Below are positions 1 to 6,823 of a stretch of DNA of 12,909 bases, one piece after another. Where the stretch lies: assembly GCA_014360395.1 (NCBI GenBank), contig JACIXM010000259.1:1-12909 (forward strand), written 5' to 3'. This stretch comes from Actinotalea sp. (lineage in GTDB: Bacteria; Actinomycetota; Actinomycetes; Actinomycetales; Cellulomonadaceae). Both the position numbers and the translations under genes were made by a program. Position 1 is the first letter of the stretch. Every line of letters starts with the position of its first letter. The notes under the pieces were generated by a model. It ran no database searches, was not told where the DNA came from, and saw nothing but the letters and a program-made list of their open reading frames with translations.

Positions 1-47
1 TTCGCAATCGCCGCAGGCGGTGCAAAGGTCGGATACGATAAACATAG
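1..47. other. Sequence of different composition abutting the eutH fragment
   Basis: The first 47 bases are only about 55% G+C, with an A/T-rich end containing GATACGATAAACATAG. In the EutH frame they contain two stops, and in no frame do they look like the membrane helix expected before ILKEMDPRG of EutH. Possible explanations are an insertion or deletion breakpoint, the end of a mobile element, or a chimeric contig end. No terminal inverted repeat or target duplication can be judged from so short a piece. Confidence 0.5.
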
Positions 48-446
48 ATCCTCAAGGAGATGGACCCGCGGGGGAAGGTGCTCAACGTCGCGTTCGCCGT
101 CAGCGCCGCCTTCACCTTCGGCGATCACCTTGGCTTCACCGCCGGCGTCCGCCGCGAGATGATCTTCCCGATGATCGTCGGCAAGCTCACCGCCGGCATC
201 ACCGCGGTCCTCGTCGCGTACCTCTTCTTCCGCAAGGTGTACCCCGCCTACCGCGAGGATGCGCCGACGGCGGGGACGGGGAGCGCCGTGGCCCCCGAGC
301 CGCTGGCCCCGGGGACGACGACGCCGCCGCCCACCGGCACCACCGACGTGCCGGGTGCGCACGTCGCGCTGCCGGGTGCGACCCGCGAGGGCACCCCGGG
401 TGGCGGCGGACAGGCGCCCGCCCCCCCGAACCCCGTGGGTGCGTGA
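48..446 (+). CDS. eutH: Ethanolamine permease EutH, C-terminal part only (5' truncated)
   Basis: EutH is the inner-membrane protein that brings ethanolamine into the cell. Only its last quarter or so is here. Readable homology begins at base 48 (Ile-Leu-Lys-Glu-Met-Asp-Pro-Arg-Gly) and runs through the conserved block GKVLNVAFAVSAAFTFGDH and a final hydrophobic helix around GKLTAGITAVLVAYLFF. Stops at 39-41 and 45-47 close the frame upstream. The ATG at 60 touches an AAGGAG and is an internal Met of the family, so it is unlikely to be a true start. After the last helix comes a Pro/Gly/Ala/Thr-rich tail of about 75 residues, not expected in the enterobacterial protein and probably disordered. 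The stop is 3 bases before eutN, so the two are one transcription unit. The family call is firm; whether the gene is broken or merely misassembled at base 47 is open. Confidence 0.85.
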   Translation: MLKEMDPRGKVLNVAFAVSAAFTFGDHLGFTAGVRREMIFPMIVGKLTAGITAVLVAYLFFRKVYPAYREDAPTAGTGSAVAPEPLAPGTTTPPPTGTTDVPGAHVALPGATREGTPGGGGQAPAPPNPVGA

Positions 447-449
447 GCC

Positions 450-740
450 GTGCTCATCGCCCGGGTCGTCGGCTCCGCCGTCTCGACCATCAAGGAACCG
501 GAGCTGCACGGGCTGAAGCTCCTGGTGGTGCGCGAGGCGACGCCCACCGACGAGCTCGTCGGCACCCCGTTCGTCGCGGTCGACGGCGTGGGTGCCGGTG
601 AGGGGGAGCTCGTGCTGGTGGCCACCGGGAGTGCTGCCCGGCAGACCGCACGAACGCGGGACGGCGCCGTGGACGCGCTGATCATGGCGATTCTCGACTC
701 CCTCGAGGTCGAGGGCGCCACCACCTTCCGCAAGTCCTGA
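450..740 (+). CDS. eutN: EutN/CcmL-type pentameric vertex protein (BMC-P)
   Basis: This 96-residue protein matches the usual length of EutN/CcmL shell vertex proteins, which form pentamers and cap the corners of the microcompartment. The family pattern is clear: an N-terminal strand MLIARVVGSAVSTIKEPEL, the LxGxKLLVVRE-like segment (HGLKLLVVREATP), a central VAVDGVGAGEGELVLVATGSAAR with the conserved Gly-Ala-Gly-x-Gly-Glu-x-Val loop, and the C-terminal DALIMAILDSLEV helix. The start is a GTG three bases after the eutH stop with only a weak ribosome site, so translation is probably coupled to eutH. No other start would keep the first beta strand. It is the only BMC-P gene in the window, so it presumably supplies all vertices unless others lie upstream. 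Confidence 0.93.
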   Translation: MLIARVVGSAVSTIKEPELHGLKLLVVREATPTDELVGTPFVAVDGVGAGEGELVLVATGSAARQTARTRDGAVDALIMAILDSLEVEGATTFRKS

Positions 741-742
741 GG

Positions 743-775
743 CTGCCGGCCCCGGGGTCCCCCCGGGGCCGGCAG
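743..775 (+). terminator. Perfect 15-bp GC hairpin between eutN and eutA
   Basis: Bases 743-757 (CTGCCGGCCCCGGGG) are exactly complementary to 761-775, with a three-base loop. The hairpin starts two bases after the eutN stop. There is no T-run, as is common for actinobacterial terminators. It could terminate or attenuate the eutHN message, or act as an RNA-stability barrier between shell/transport and enzyme genes. Only 33 bases remain before the eutA start, leaving little room for a separate promoter, so partial read-through is likely. Confidence 0.6.
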
Positions 776-808
776 GCCCTGTCCCACCGAGCCCCGAGAG
801 GCCCCGCC

Positions 809-2254
809 GTGGAGTCCGCCCGCGAGCTGCTGAGCGTCGGCATCGACGTCGGCACGACGACGACCCAGGTCGTCCTGTCGCGCCTGACGGTGCGCGACAC
901 GGGGCGGCTCGGCGTGGTCCCGCGGGTCGAGATCGACACCCGTGCCGTCCTGTTCGAGAGCGAGCCCCACGCCACGCCCCTGCTGGCCCCGGACGAGGTC
1001 GACGTGGACCGCCTGACCGCCCTCATCACGGCGGACTACGCGGCGGCGGGCGTGCTGCCCGGCGACATCGAGACGGGTGCCGTCATCATCACGGGGGAGA
1101 CCGCGCGGACGCGCAACGCCGAGGCGATCCTGGCCAGCGTCGCGGGGCTGGCCGGGGACTTCGTCGTCACGGTGGCCGGCCCCAACCTGGAGGCGCAGAT
1201 CGCGGCCCGCGGCTCGGGTGCGGCGCGGTGGTCGGCGGAGCACTACGCGACGGTCGTCAACGTCGACATCGGGGGTGGCTCCTCCAACGCGGCCGTCTTC
1301 CGGTCCGGCACCCACGTCGCCTCCGCCGCCATCATGGTCGGTGGACGCCAGCTGACCCTCGAGCGCAGCTCGGGCATCGTGACGCACCTCGCGCCGTCCG
1401 GGCGCGCGATCGTCGCGGAGCTCGACATCGACCTCCGCGAGGGGCATCGGGCGACCGTGGGTGCGCTCCGGCAGCTCACGGACGCGATGGCGACGCTCGT
1501 CGTCGACCTCGTGCTCGGCGTGCGCCGGCCGCTCGCGGAGCGCCTCGCGCTCACCGAACCGCTGCCACCGGTCGAGGACGTCGCGGCGGTGTTCCTCTCC
1601 GGCGGGGTCGGCCGCTCGTTCTACGACGGCGACCCGGCGGAGGACCTGGACGAGGTGGCCGCCTTCGGTGACGTCGGCCCGCTGCTCGCCCGTTCCCTCC
1701 GGGAGGACCCCCGTCTGCGCGCCCTGCCGGTCCGGGAGCCGGCGCAGACGATCCGGGCGACGGTGCTCGGCGCCGCCGGGCAGACGGTGACGCTGTCGGG
1801 CTCGACGATCTGGGCCGACCCGAACCTCCTGCCGCTGCGCAACCTTCCCGTCGTCCAGCCTCGAACGTGGGCGGCCGTGCCCGAGCCGGGCGCGTTCGCC
1901 GGCGACGTCGAGCACGCCCTGCGCCGGTGGGACCGGGATCCGGAGGAGGGCGTCGCGCTCGCGCTGGTCCTCCCGGCGCGCCTGGACTACCCGTCCCTGG
2001 TCCGGCTCGCGGAGGGCGTCGTCGCGTGGAGCGGCCCGGACGACATCGCAGGACGGCCCCCGGTCGTGCTCGTGACCGAGCGCGACTACGCCCAGGCGCT
2101 CGGACAGACGATCAAGAGCGTCGCCCCGGACCTCCCGCTCGTCGCGATCGACCAGGTCGGTCTCGGCGAGGGGGACTTCATCGACATCGGCCGTCCCATG
2201 CTCGACGGCCGAGTCGTCCCCGTCTCGGTCAAGACCCTGGTCTTCTACCAGTGA
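809..2254 (+). CDS. eutA: EutA, reactivating factor for ethanolamine ammonia-lyase
   Basis: EutA is an ATP-dependent chaperone that exchanges damaged cobalamin in inactivated EutBC for fresh adenosylcobalamin. The 481-residue product has the usual size and the actin/Hsp70-like nucleotide-binding layout. Phosphate-1 is GIDVGTTTTQVVLSR (residues 11-25), phosphate-2 is NVDIGGGSSNAAVF (151-164), and the adenosine-type motif is VFLSGGVGRSFYDG (261-274). The GTG start is preceded by GAGAGG about 9 bases upstream and keeps the first beta strand of the fold; no better start exists between it and the hairpin. It ends 40 bases before eutB, the enzyme it serves. The family call is secure; the mechanism is known from enterobacterial EutA. 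Confidence 0.94.
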   Translation: MESARELLSVGIDVGTTTTQVVLSRLTVRDTGRLGVVPRVEIDTRAVLFESEPHATPLLAPDEVDVDRLTALITADYAAAGVLPGDIETGAVIITGETARTRNAEAILASVAGLAGDFVVTVAGPNLEAQIAARGSGAARWSAEHYATVVNVDIGGGSSNAAVFRSGTHVASAAIMVGGRQLTLERSSGIVTHLAPSGRAIVAELDIDLREGHRATVGALRQLTDAMATLVVDLVLGVRRPLAERLALTEPLPPVEDVAAVFLSGGVGRSFYDGDPAEDLDEVAAFGDVGPLLARSLREDPRLRALPVREPAQTIRATVLGAAGQTVTLSGSTIWADPNLLPLRNLPVVQPRTWAAVPEPGAFAGDVEHALRRWDRDPEEGVALALVLPARLDYPSLVRLAEGVVAWSGPDDIAGRPPVVLVTERDYAQALGQTIKSVAPDLPLVAIDQVGLGEGDFIDIGRPMLDGRVVPVSVKTLVFYQ

Positions 2255-2294
2255 GGAGGCTCGTCGTGGACGCACGGGAGCAGGAGGCACGGCC

Positions 2295-3662
2295 ATGCTG
2301 CTGAGGACGAAGCTGTTCGGCGAGACCCACGAGTTCGCCGACGTCAAGGAGGTCCTCGCGAAGGCGAACGAGGAGAAGTCCGGGGACCAGCAGGCCGGCA
2401 TCGCAGCCCGCTCCGCGGCGGAGCGCGTCGCGGCGCGCCTCGTGCTCGCGGAGATCCCGCTCGGCGTCATCCGGCAGAACCCGGCCGTCCCGTACGACGA
2501 GGACGAGGTGACCCGCGTCATCGACGACGCGGTCAACGAGACCGTCTTCGGTGAGATCACGGGCTGGACGGTCGGGGACTTCCGCGAGTGGCTCCTGGCG
2601 GACACCACGACCGGGGACATGATCCGCCGCGTCAGCACCGCGCTCACCGGCGAGATGGTGGCCGGTGTCACCAAGCTCATGAGCAACCTGGACCTCATCC
2701 ACGCCGCCGGCAAGATCCGCGTGAGCGCCCACTGCCAGAACACGATCGGCCTGCCGGGGACGCTCGCCTCCCGGAACCAGCCGAACCACCCGACGGACTC
2801 CGTGGACGGCATCCGCGCGACGATCTACGAGGGCCTGGCCTACGGCTCCGGCGACCGCGTCATCGGGATCAACCCCTCGGACGACTCCGTCGGCTCGGTC
2901 TCCCGGTTGCTGGAGATGACCTACGACGTCATCCAGCGGTGGCAGATCCCCACGCAGAACTGCCTCCTCGCGCACGTCACGACGCAGATGGAGGCGATGC
3001 GTCGCGGCGCCCCCGTGGGGCTCGTGTTCCAGAGCCTCGCGGGCTCGCAGAAGGCGATGGAGGCCTTCGGCGTCAGCGTGGCGATGATGGACGAGGCCTA
3101 CGCGATGGCCCAGAAGTACTGCTGGACCGCCGGGCCCAACTACATGTACTTCGAGACCGGCCAGGGCACGGCGCTGTCGGCCGACGCCCACTACGGGGCG
3201 GACCAGCTCGTCATGGAGGCCCGGATCTACGGGATGGCGAAGCGGTGGAAGCCGTTCCAGGTCAACACCGTCGTCGGGTTCATCGGCCCGGAGTACCTCT
3301 ACGACTCGGTCCAGATCACCCGGGCGGGCCTGGAGGACCACTTCATGGGCAAGCTCACCGGGATCTCGATGGGCTGCGACGCCTGCTACACCAACCACGC
3401 CAAGGCGACGCAGAACGACATCGAGAACCTCGCGGTCCTCCTGTCGGCCGCGGGCTGCAACTACTTCATGGGCGTGCCGATGGGCGACGACGCGATGCTC
3501 TCCTACCAGTGCACGAGCTACCACGACGCCCCGAGCCTGCGCCAGACGCTCGGACTGCGGCCCCTGCCGGAGTTCGAGGGCTGGATGGAGGACCTGGGCC
3601 TGATCAAGGACGGACGCCTCACCGCTCGTGCGGGCGACGCCTCGTTCTTCCTGCAGAGGTGA
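2295..3662 (+). CDS. eutB: Ethanolamine ammonia-lyase large subunit EutB
   Basis: EutB forms the TIM-barrel catalytic subunit of the adenosylcobalamin-dependent lyase that converts ethanolamine to acetaldehyde and ammonia inside the microcompartment. The protein has 455 residues. Numbering keeps step with the E. coli enzyme, so the substrate-binding residues known there fall at the same places: Arg160 and Gln162 (in SRNQPNHPTD), Asn193 (GINPSDD), Glu287 (YFETGQG), Phe329 (VVGFIGPEY) and Asp362 (MGCDACYTNHA). All are intact, so an active enzyme is expected. The ATG has a good AGGAGG ribosome site 7-8 bases upstream. Seven bases separate it from eutC, matching the need for equal amounts of the two subunits. 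No oddities were seen. Confidence 0.98.
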   Translation: MLLRTKLFGETHEFADVKEVLAKANEEKSGDQQAGIAARSAAERVAARLVLAEIPLGVIRQNPAVPYDEDEVTRVIDDAVNETVFGEITGWTVGDFREWLLADTTTGDMIRRVSTALTGEMVAGVTKLMSNLDLIHAAGKIRVSAHCQNTIGLPGTLASRNQPNHPTDSVDGIRATIYEGLAYGSGDRVIGINPSDDSVGSVSRLLEMTYDVIQRWQIPTQNCLLAHVTTQMEAMRRGAPVGLVFQSLAGSQKAMEAFGVSVAMMDEAYAMAQKYCWTAGPNYMYFETGQGTALSADAHYGADQLVMEARIYGMAKRWKPFQVNTVVGFIGPEYLYDSVQITRAGLEDHFMGKLTGISMGCDACYTNHAKATQNDIENLAVLLSAAGCNYFMGVPMGDDAMLSYQCTSYHDAPSLRQTLGLRPLPEFEGWMEDLGLIKDGRLTARAGDASFFLQR

Positions 3663-3669
3663 GGACGCG

Positions 3670-4599
3670 ATGAGCACCACGAACAGCCCAGACCTGGAGG
3701 CCGTCGTCCGCGCCGTGCTGCGCGAGCTGGGCGTCGCGGGCACCGAGGCGTCAGGGGGGCCGGCGGGCCCGGGCGGGGCGGCCACCGCCGGGGCGCCGTC
3801 GTCCGGTGACCTGGTCATCGACCTGCCGGACCCGACGCTGCCCGAGGCCCGCCGCGCTCTCGGCGTCGTGGACCCGGTGGACCCGGAGGGCCTGCGCAAC
3901 CTCTGCGCGACGACGACGGCGCGGCTCGGCGTCGGGCGTGCCGGGCCCCGGCCGCGGACGGCGTCGCTGCTGCTGTTCCAGGCCGACCACGGCGTCACGC
4001 AGGACGCGATCTACGGCGAGGTGCCGGAGGACGTCAAGGCCCGGTTCGACCTGTTCACGGTGCGGACGCGCGCCGCGGACCGTGCGGAGTACCTGCTGCG
4101 GCCCGACCTGGGCCGGCTGCTCTCGGACGAGGCCCGCGCGACGGTCGCCGAGCGGTGCGTGCACGGGCCCGACGTCCAGATCTGCGTCGGGGACGGCTTG
4201 TCCGCGGCGGCGATCGAGAACAACCTGGCCGACATCTACCCGGTCATCGTCCAGGGGCTGCGGTCCGCCGGGCTGAGCATCGGCACCCCGTTCTTCATCG
4301 AGAACTGCCGGGTCGGGGTGATGAACGACGTCAACCGGGTCGTGGACGCGAAGCTCGTGCTCCTCCTCATCGGCGAGCGGCCCGGCCTGGGCATCGCCGA
4401 CGCGATGAGCGCCTACATGGGCTTCCACCCGGAGCCGGGCAAGACCGACGCCGAGCGCGACCTCATCTGCATGATCACCACGCACGGCGGGACGAACCCG
4501 CTGGAGGCCGGCGCCTTCGTCGTCGACCTCGTCCGCAAGACCCTCCAGCACGGCGCGAGCGGGGTCAGGCTCCGCGAGCTCACCGCCACGACCTCCTGA
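3670..4599 (+). CDS. eutC: Ethanolamine ammonia-lyase small subunit EutC
   Basis: EutC helps hold cobalamin against EutB. The start is the ATG at 3670 (309 residues), with GAGG just upstream and 7 bases after eutB; an in-frame ATG at 3628 lies inside eutB and is rejected. Residues 7-22 (PDLEAVVRAVLRELGV) form an amphipathic helix followed by a Gly/Ala/Ser/Pro linker up to about residue 50. This is the layout of the EutC encapsulation peptide known in Salmonella. The conserved body follows: LPDPTLPEARRALGV, RPRTASLLLFQADHG, QICVGDGLSAAAIENN, PFFIENCRVGVMNDV, LIGERPGLGIADAMSAYMG and ITTHGGTNP. These match the family core from end to end. The protein is slightly longer than the E. coli one (295) because of the linker. 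Confidence 0.97.
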   Translation: MSTTNSPDLEAVVRAVLRELGVAGTEASGGPAGPGGAATAGAPSSGDLVIDLPDPTLPEARRALGVVDPVDPEGLRNLCATTTARLGVGRAGPRPRTASLLLFQADHGVTQDAIYGEVPEDVKARFDLFTVRTRAADRAEYLLRPDLGRLLSDEARATVAERCVHGPDVQICVGDGLSAAAIENNLADIYPVIVQGLRSAGLSIGTPFFIENCRVGVMNDVNRVVDAKLVLLLIGERPGLGIADAMSAYMGFHPEPGKTDAERDLICMITTHGGTNPLEAGAFVVDLVRKTLQHGASGVRLRELTATTS

Positions 4600-4624
4600 C
4601 CCACGACCCGAGGAAGGGATCAGC

Positions 4625-5281
4625 ATGGGCATCCTCGACCCGGTGAAGCCGACCATCCTGGCGGCCCGGATCATCCCGAACGTCCACCCCGACTTCGCGG
4701 CGAAGCTCGAGCTCAAGCCCGAGCACCGCAGCCTCGCGCTCATCACCTGCGACATCGACGACGCGCTGTACGTCTCGCTGGACGAGGCGACCAAGATGGC
4801 CGAGGTCGAGGTGGTCTACGCGCACAGCTTCTACGCGGGCTCCGGCTACCCGTCGGGCCCGCTGTCCGGCGAGATCATCGGCATCCTCGGGGCGCCCGAT
4901 CCCGCGGAGGCCCGGGCCGGCCTCAACGCGTGCATCGCGTACGCCGAGGAGGAGGCCTGGTTCTACAGCGCCGACGAGGCAGGGGAGCTGAACTTCTTCC
5001 CCCACACGATCTCGCGGACGGGCACGTACCTGAGCGGGGTCGCCGGCGTGCCGGTCGGGACGCCGCTGGCCTACCTCATCGCGCCGCCGTTGGAGGCGAC
5101 GTACGCCATCGACGCCGCGGTCAAGGCCGCCGACGTCGAGATGAAGGTCTGGTGGGCGCCGCCGTCCGAGACGAACTTCGGCGGCGGACTCCTCTCGGGC
5201 ACCCAGAGCGCCTGCCGGGCGGCCTGCCAGGCCTTCGGCGACGCCGTGCTCGACATCGCGCGGAGCCCGAGGAAGTACTGA
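4625..5281 (+). CDS. eutL: EutL, trimeric tandem-domain shell protein (BMC-T)
   Basis: EutL carries two permuted BMC domains and forms trimers with a gated central pore in the shell. The length of 218 residues is within one of E. coli EutL. Family signatures include the N-terminal MGILDPVKPTILAARIIPNV, ITCDIDDALYVSLDEATKMA, VVYAHSFYAGSGYPSGPLSG in the first half, and FFPHTISRTGTYLSG, KVWWAPPSETNFGGGLLSG and CRAACQAFGDAVLDIAR in the second. The ATG has AGGAAGG 8-9 bases upstream. It lies between the lyase genes and the aldehyde dehydrogenase, with a hairpin directly after its stop. A second, different BMC-T gene lies at 9846, so the shell probably carries two kinds of trimer. Confidence 0.95.
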   Translation: MGILDPVKPTILAARIIPNVHPDFAAKLELKPEHRSLALITCDIDDALYVSLDEATKMAEVEVVYAHSFYAGSGYPSGPLSGEIIGILGAPDPAEARAGLNACIAYAEEEAWFYSADEAGELNFFPHTISRTGTYLSGVAGVPVGTPLAYLIAPPLEATYAIDAAVKAADVEMKVWWAPPSETNFGGGLLSGTQSACRAACQAFGDAVLDIARSPRKY

Positions 5282-5287
5282 CAGCCC

Positions 5288-5309
5288 CGGCCGACGACGC
5301 CGTCGGCCG
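5288..5309 (+). promoter_or_regulatory. 9-bp perfect hairpin between eutL and the aldehyde dehydrogenase gene
   Basis: CGGCCGACG at 5288-5296 pairs exactly with 5301-5309 around the loop ACGC. It begins 6 bases after the eutL stop and ends 6 bases before the GGAGG ribosome site (5316-5320) of the next gene. It lacks a T-run. Position suggests an mRNA-processing, stability or attenuation element rather than a full terminator, since the operon continues. Its function is inferred only. Confidence 0.45.
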
Positions 5310-5315
5310 CAGGAC

Positions 5316-5320
5316 GGAGG
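5316..5320 (+). promoter_or_regulatory. Ribosome binding site that decides the aldehyde dehydrogenase start
   Basis: GGAGG lies 8 bases before the GTG at 5329. Three nearby in-frame GTGs (5320, 5323, 5329) and an ATG at 5353 compete. Only 5329 has ideal spacing to this site, although 5320 and 5323 could use the AGGAC at 5311-5315. Confidence 0.5.
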
Positions 5321-5328
5321 TGGTGGAG

Positions 5329-6819
5329 GTGGGCGGATCCGCTCCGGCCGAGATGGACCTCGACCTGCGCTCGATCCAGGAGGCACGGCGCTGCGCCGTG
5401 GCGGCACGCGAGGCGCAGCGGGCGTTCCGCTTCACCCCGCAGGAGGACGTCGACCGCATCTGCGCCGCGATGGCCGAGGCGGCCCAGGGAGCCTCGGCCC
5501 GGCTCGGCCTCATGGCGCACGAGGACACCGGCTACGGCGTCCCCGAGCACAAGCGCCTCAAGAACGAGTTCGCGAGCCGCGACGTGTGGGCCTCGATCCG
5601 GGACGTGCCCACGTGCGGGGTCCTGCGCCGCGACGAGGCCCGCCGGGTGGTGGAGATCGGGTGGCCCGTCGGGGTCGTCGCGGCGCTGTGCCCGTCGACG
5701 AACCCGACCTCGACCGCGATCTTCAAGGTGCTGGTGTCGGTCAAGGCGCGCAACGGCGTCGTCGTCGCCCCGCACCCGACGGCGGTCCGGTCGACCGCCG
5801 AGGCCGTCGACGTCATGGCCGCGGCCGGGGAGGCCGCGGGCATGCCGCCCGGCCTGGTGAGCTGCCTGCGGACGGTCTCGCTGCCGGGCACCCACGAGCT
5901 GATGCAGCACTACGCGACGTCGCTGATCCTCGCCACGGGAGGCACGCCGATGGTGCGGGCGGCCCACGGCGTCGGCAAGCCGGCCATCGGGGTGGGGCCG
6001 GGGAACGTCCCGGTCTACGTCGACCGCAGCGCCGACGTGGAGCGCACGGCGCGGGACGTCGTCGCCTCCAAGGCGTTCGACTTCTCCACGATCTGCGCGA
6101 CCGAGCAGACCGTCGTGGCGGACCGGCCGATCGCGGGGCAGCTGCGGGAGGCGATGCGCGCCGCCGGCGCCCACTGGATGACGCCGGAGGAGGCGGACCG
6201 GGTCGGCGGCATGATGTTCCGTCCCGGCGGGACGATGGACCCCCGGTTCGTCGGCCGCTCGCCGCAGCGGATCGGCGAGCTCGCCGGGATCGACGTGCCC
6301 GCGAGTGCGCGCATCCTCGTCGCGGACCTCGGCGGTGTCGGGCCGGCCCACCCGCTCTCGCGCGAGAAGCTGACGACGGTCCTCGGGTTCATCGAGGAGG
6401 ACGGTTGGTGGGCCGGCTGCGAGCGGTCCATCGAGCTGCTGAGGTTCGGCGGGGACGGGCACTCGCTGGTCGTCCACGCCACCGACGAGGACGTCGTCCT
6501 GGCCTTCGGGCTGGAGAAGCCGGCCTTCCGGATCCTCGTCAACACCTGGGGCACGTTCGGGGCGATCGGCGGGACCACGGGCCTCGCGCCCTCGATGACG
6601 CTCGCTCCCGGTGGCCTGGGCGGCGCCGTCGTCAGCGACAACATCACCGTGCACCACCTGCTCAACGTCAAACGGCTGGCGTACGAGGTGCGCCGCCCGC
6701 CCGAGGCCGCCTGGACCGGCCCCGGCCAGGCCCTCGGCGCGGCCCCGACCGGCGACGGGCCCGACGCCGACCTCGTCGCGCGCATCGTCCGGCAGGTGCT
6801 CGCCGAGGTGAGGAGGTGA
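5329..6819 (+). CDS. eutE: CoA-acylating acetaldehyde dehydrogenase of the microcompartment (EutE role)
   Basis: This enzyme would convert acetaldehyde, NAD+ and CoA into acetyl-CoA. The aldehyde dehydrogenase fold is clear: [14 protein letters not shown] (from residue 122), the nucleotide-binding [38 protein letters not shown], and the catalytic Cys at residue 256 in [11 protein letters not shown]. The sequence resembles the AdhE-N-like/CutF-like acylating dehydrogenases of Firmicutes and glycyl-radical compartments more than E. coli EutE. The N terminus lacks an encapsulation helix; instead the last 18 residues, after a Gly/Ala/Pro linker, are [18 protein letters not shown], a typical encapsulation peptide. 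The GTG start at 5329 is chosen because GGAGG lies 8 bases upstream; GTGs at 5320 and 5323 or ATG at 5353 are possible. The open frame back to 4930 lies inside eutL and is rejected. Confidence 0.88.
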   Translation: MGGSAPAEMDLDLRSIQEARRCAVAAREAQRAFRFTPQEDVDRICAAMAEAAQGASARLGLMAHEDTGYGVPEHKRLKNEFASRDVWASIRDVPTCGVLRRDEARRVVEIGWPVGVVAALCPSTNPTSTAIFKVLVSVKARNGVVVAPHPTAVRSTAEAVDVMAAAGEAAGMPPGLVSCLRTVSLPGTHELMQHYATSLILATGGTPMVRAAHGVGKPAIGVGPGNVPVYVDRSADVERTARDVVASKAFDFSTICATEQTVVADRPIAGQLREAMRAAGAHWMTPEEADRVGGMMFRPGGTMDPRFVGRSPQRIGELAGIDVPASARILVADLGGVGPAHPLSREKLTTVLGFIEEDGWWAGCERSIELLRFGGDGHSLVVHATDEDVVLAFGLEKPAFRILVNTWGTFGAIGGTTGLAPSMTLAPGGLGGAVVSDNITVHHLLNVKRLAYEVRRPPEAAWTGPGQALGAAPTGDGPDADLVARIVRQVLAEVRR

Positions 6820-6823
6820 GGAC

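Noticed and set aside
60..446. The ATG at 60 as a genuine start of a short protein
   Set aside because: AAGGAG directly touches the ATG with no spacing. The four residues before it (Ile-Leu-Lys-Glu) still match EutH, so this Met is internal.
248..2812. Long open frame on the - strand (854 codons) across eutN, eutA and eutB
   Set aside because: It runs antisense to well-recognised genes, is composed of low-complexity Arg/Asp/Ala text, and matches no family. Such antisense frames are expected at this GC content.
2229..3998. Open frame of 589 codons on the - strand over eutB and eutC
   Set aside because: It is antisense to genes with perfectly conserved active-site residues and has no family pattern of its own.
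4930..5328. In-frame upstream extension of the aldehyde dehydrogenase into eutL
   Set aside because: It overlaps most of the second EutL domain in another frame and reads as Arg-rich text. The GGAGG before GTG 5329 gives a better start.
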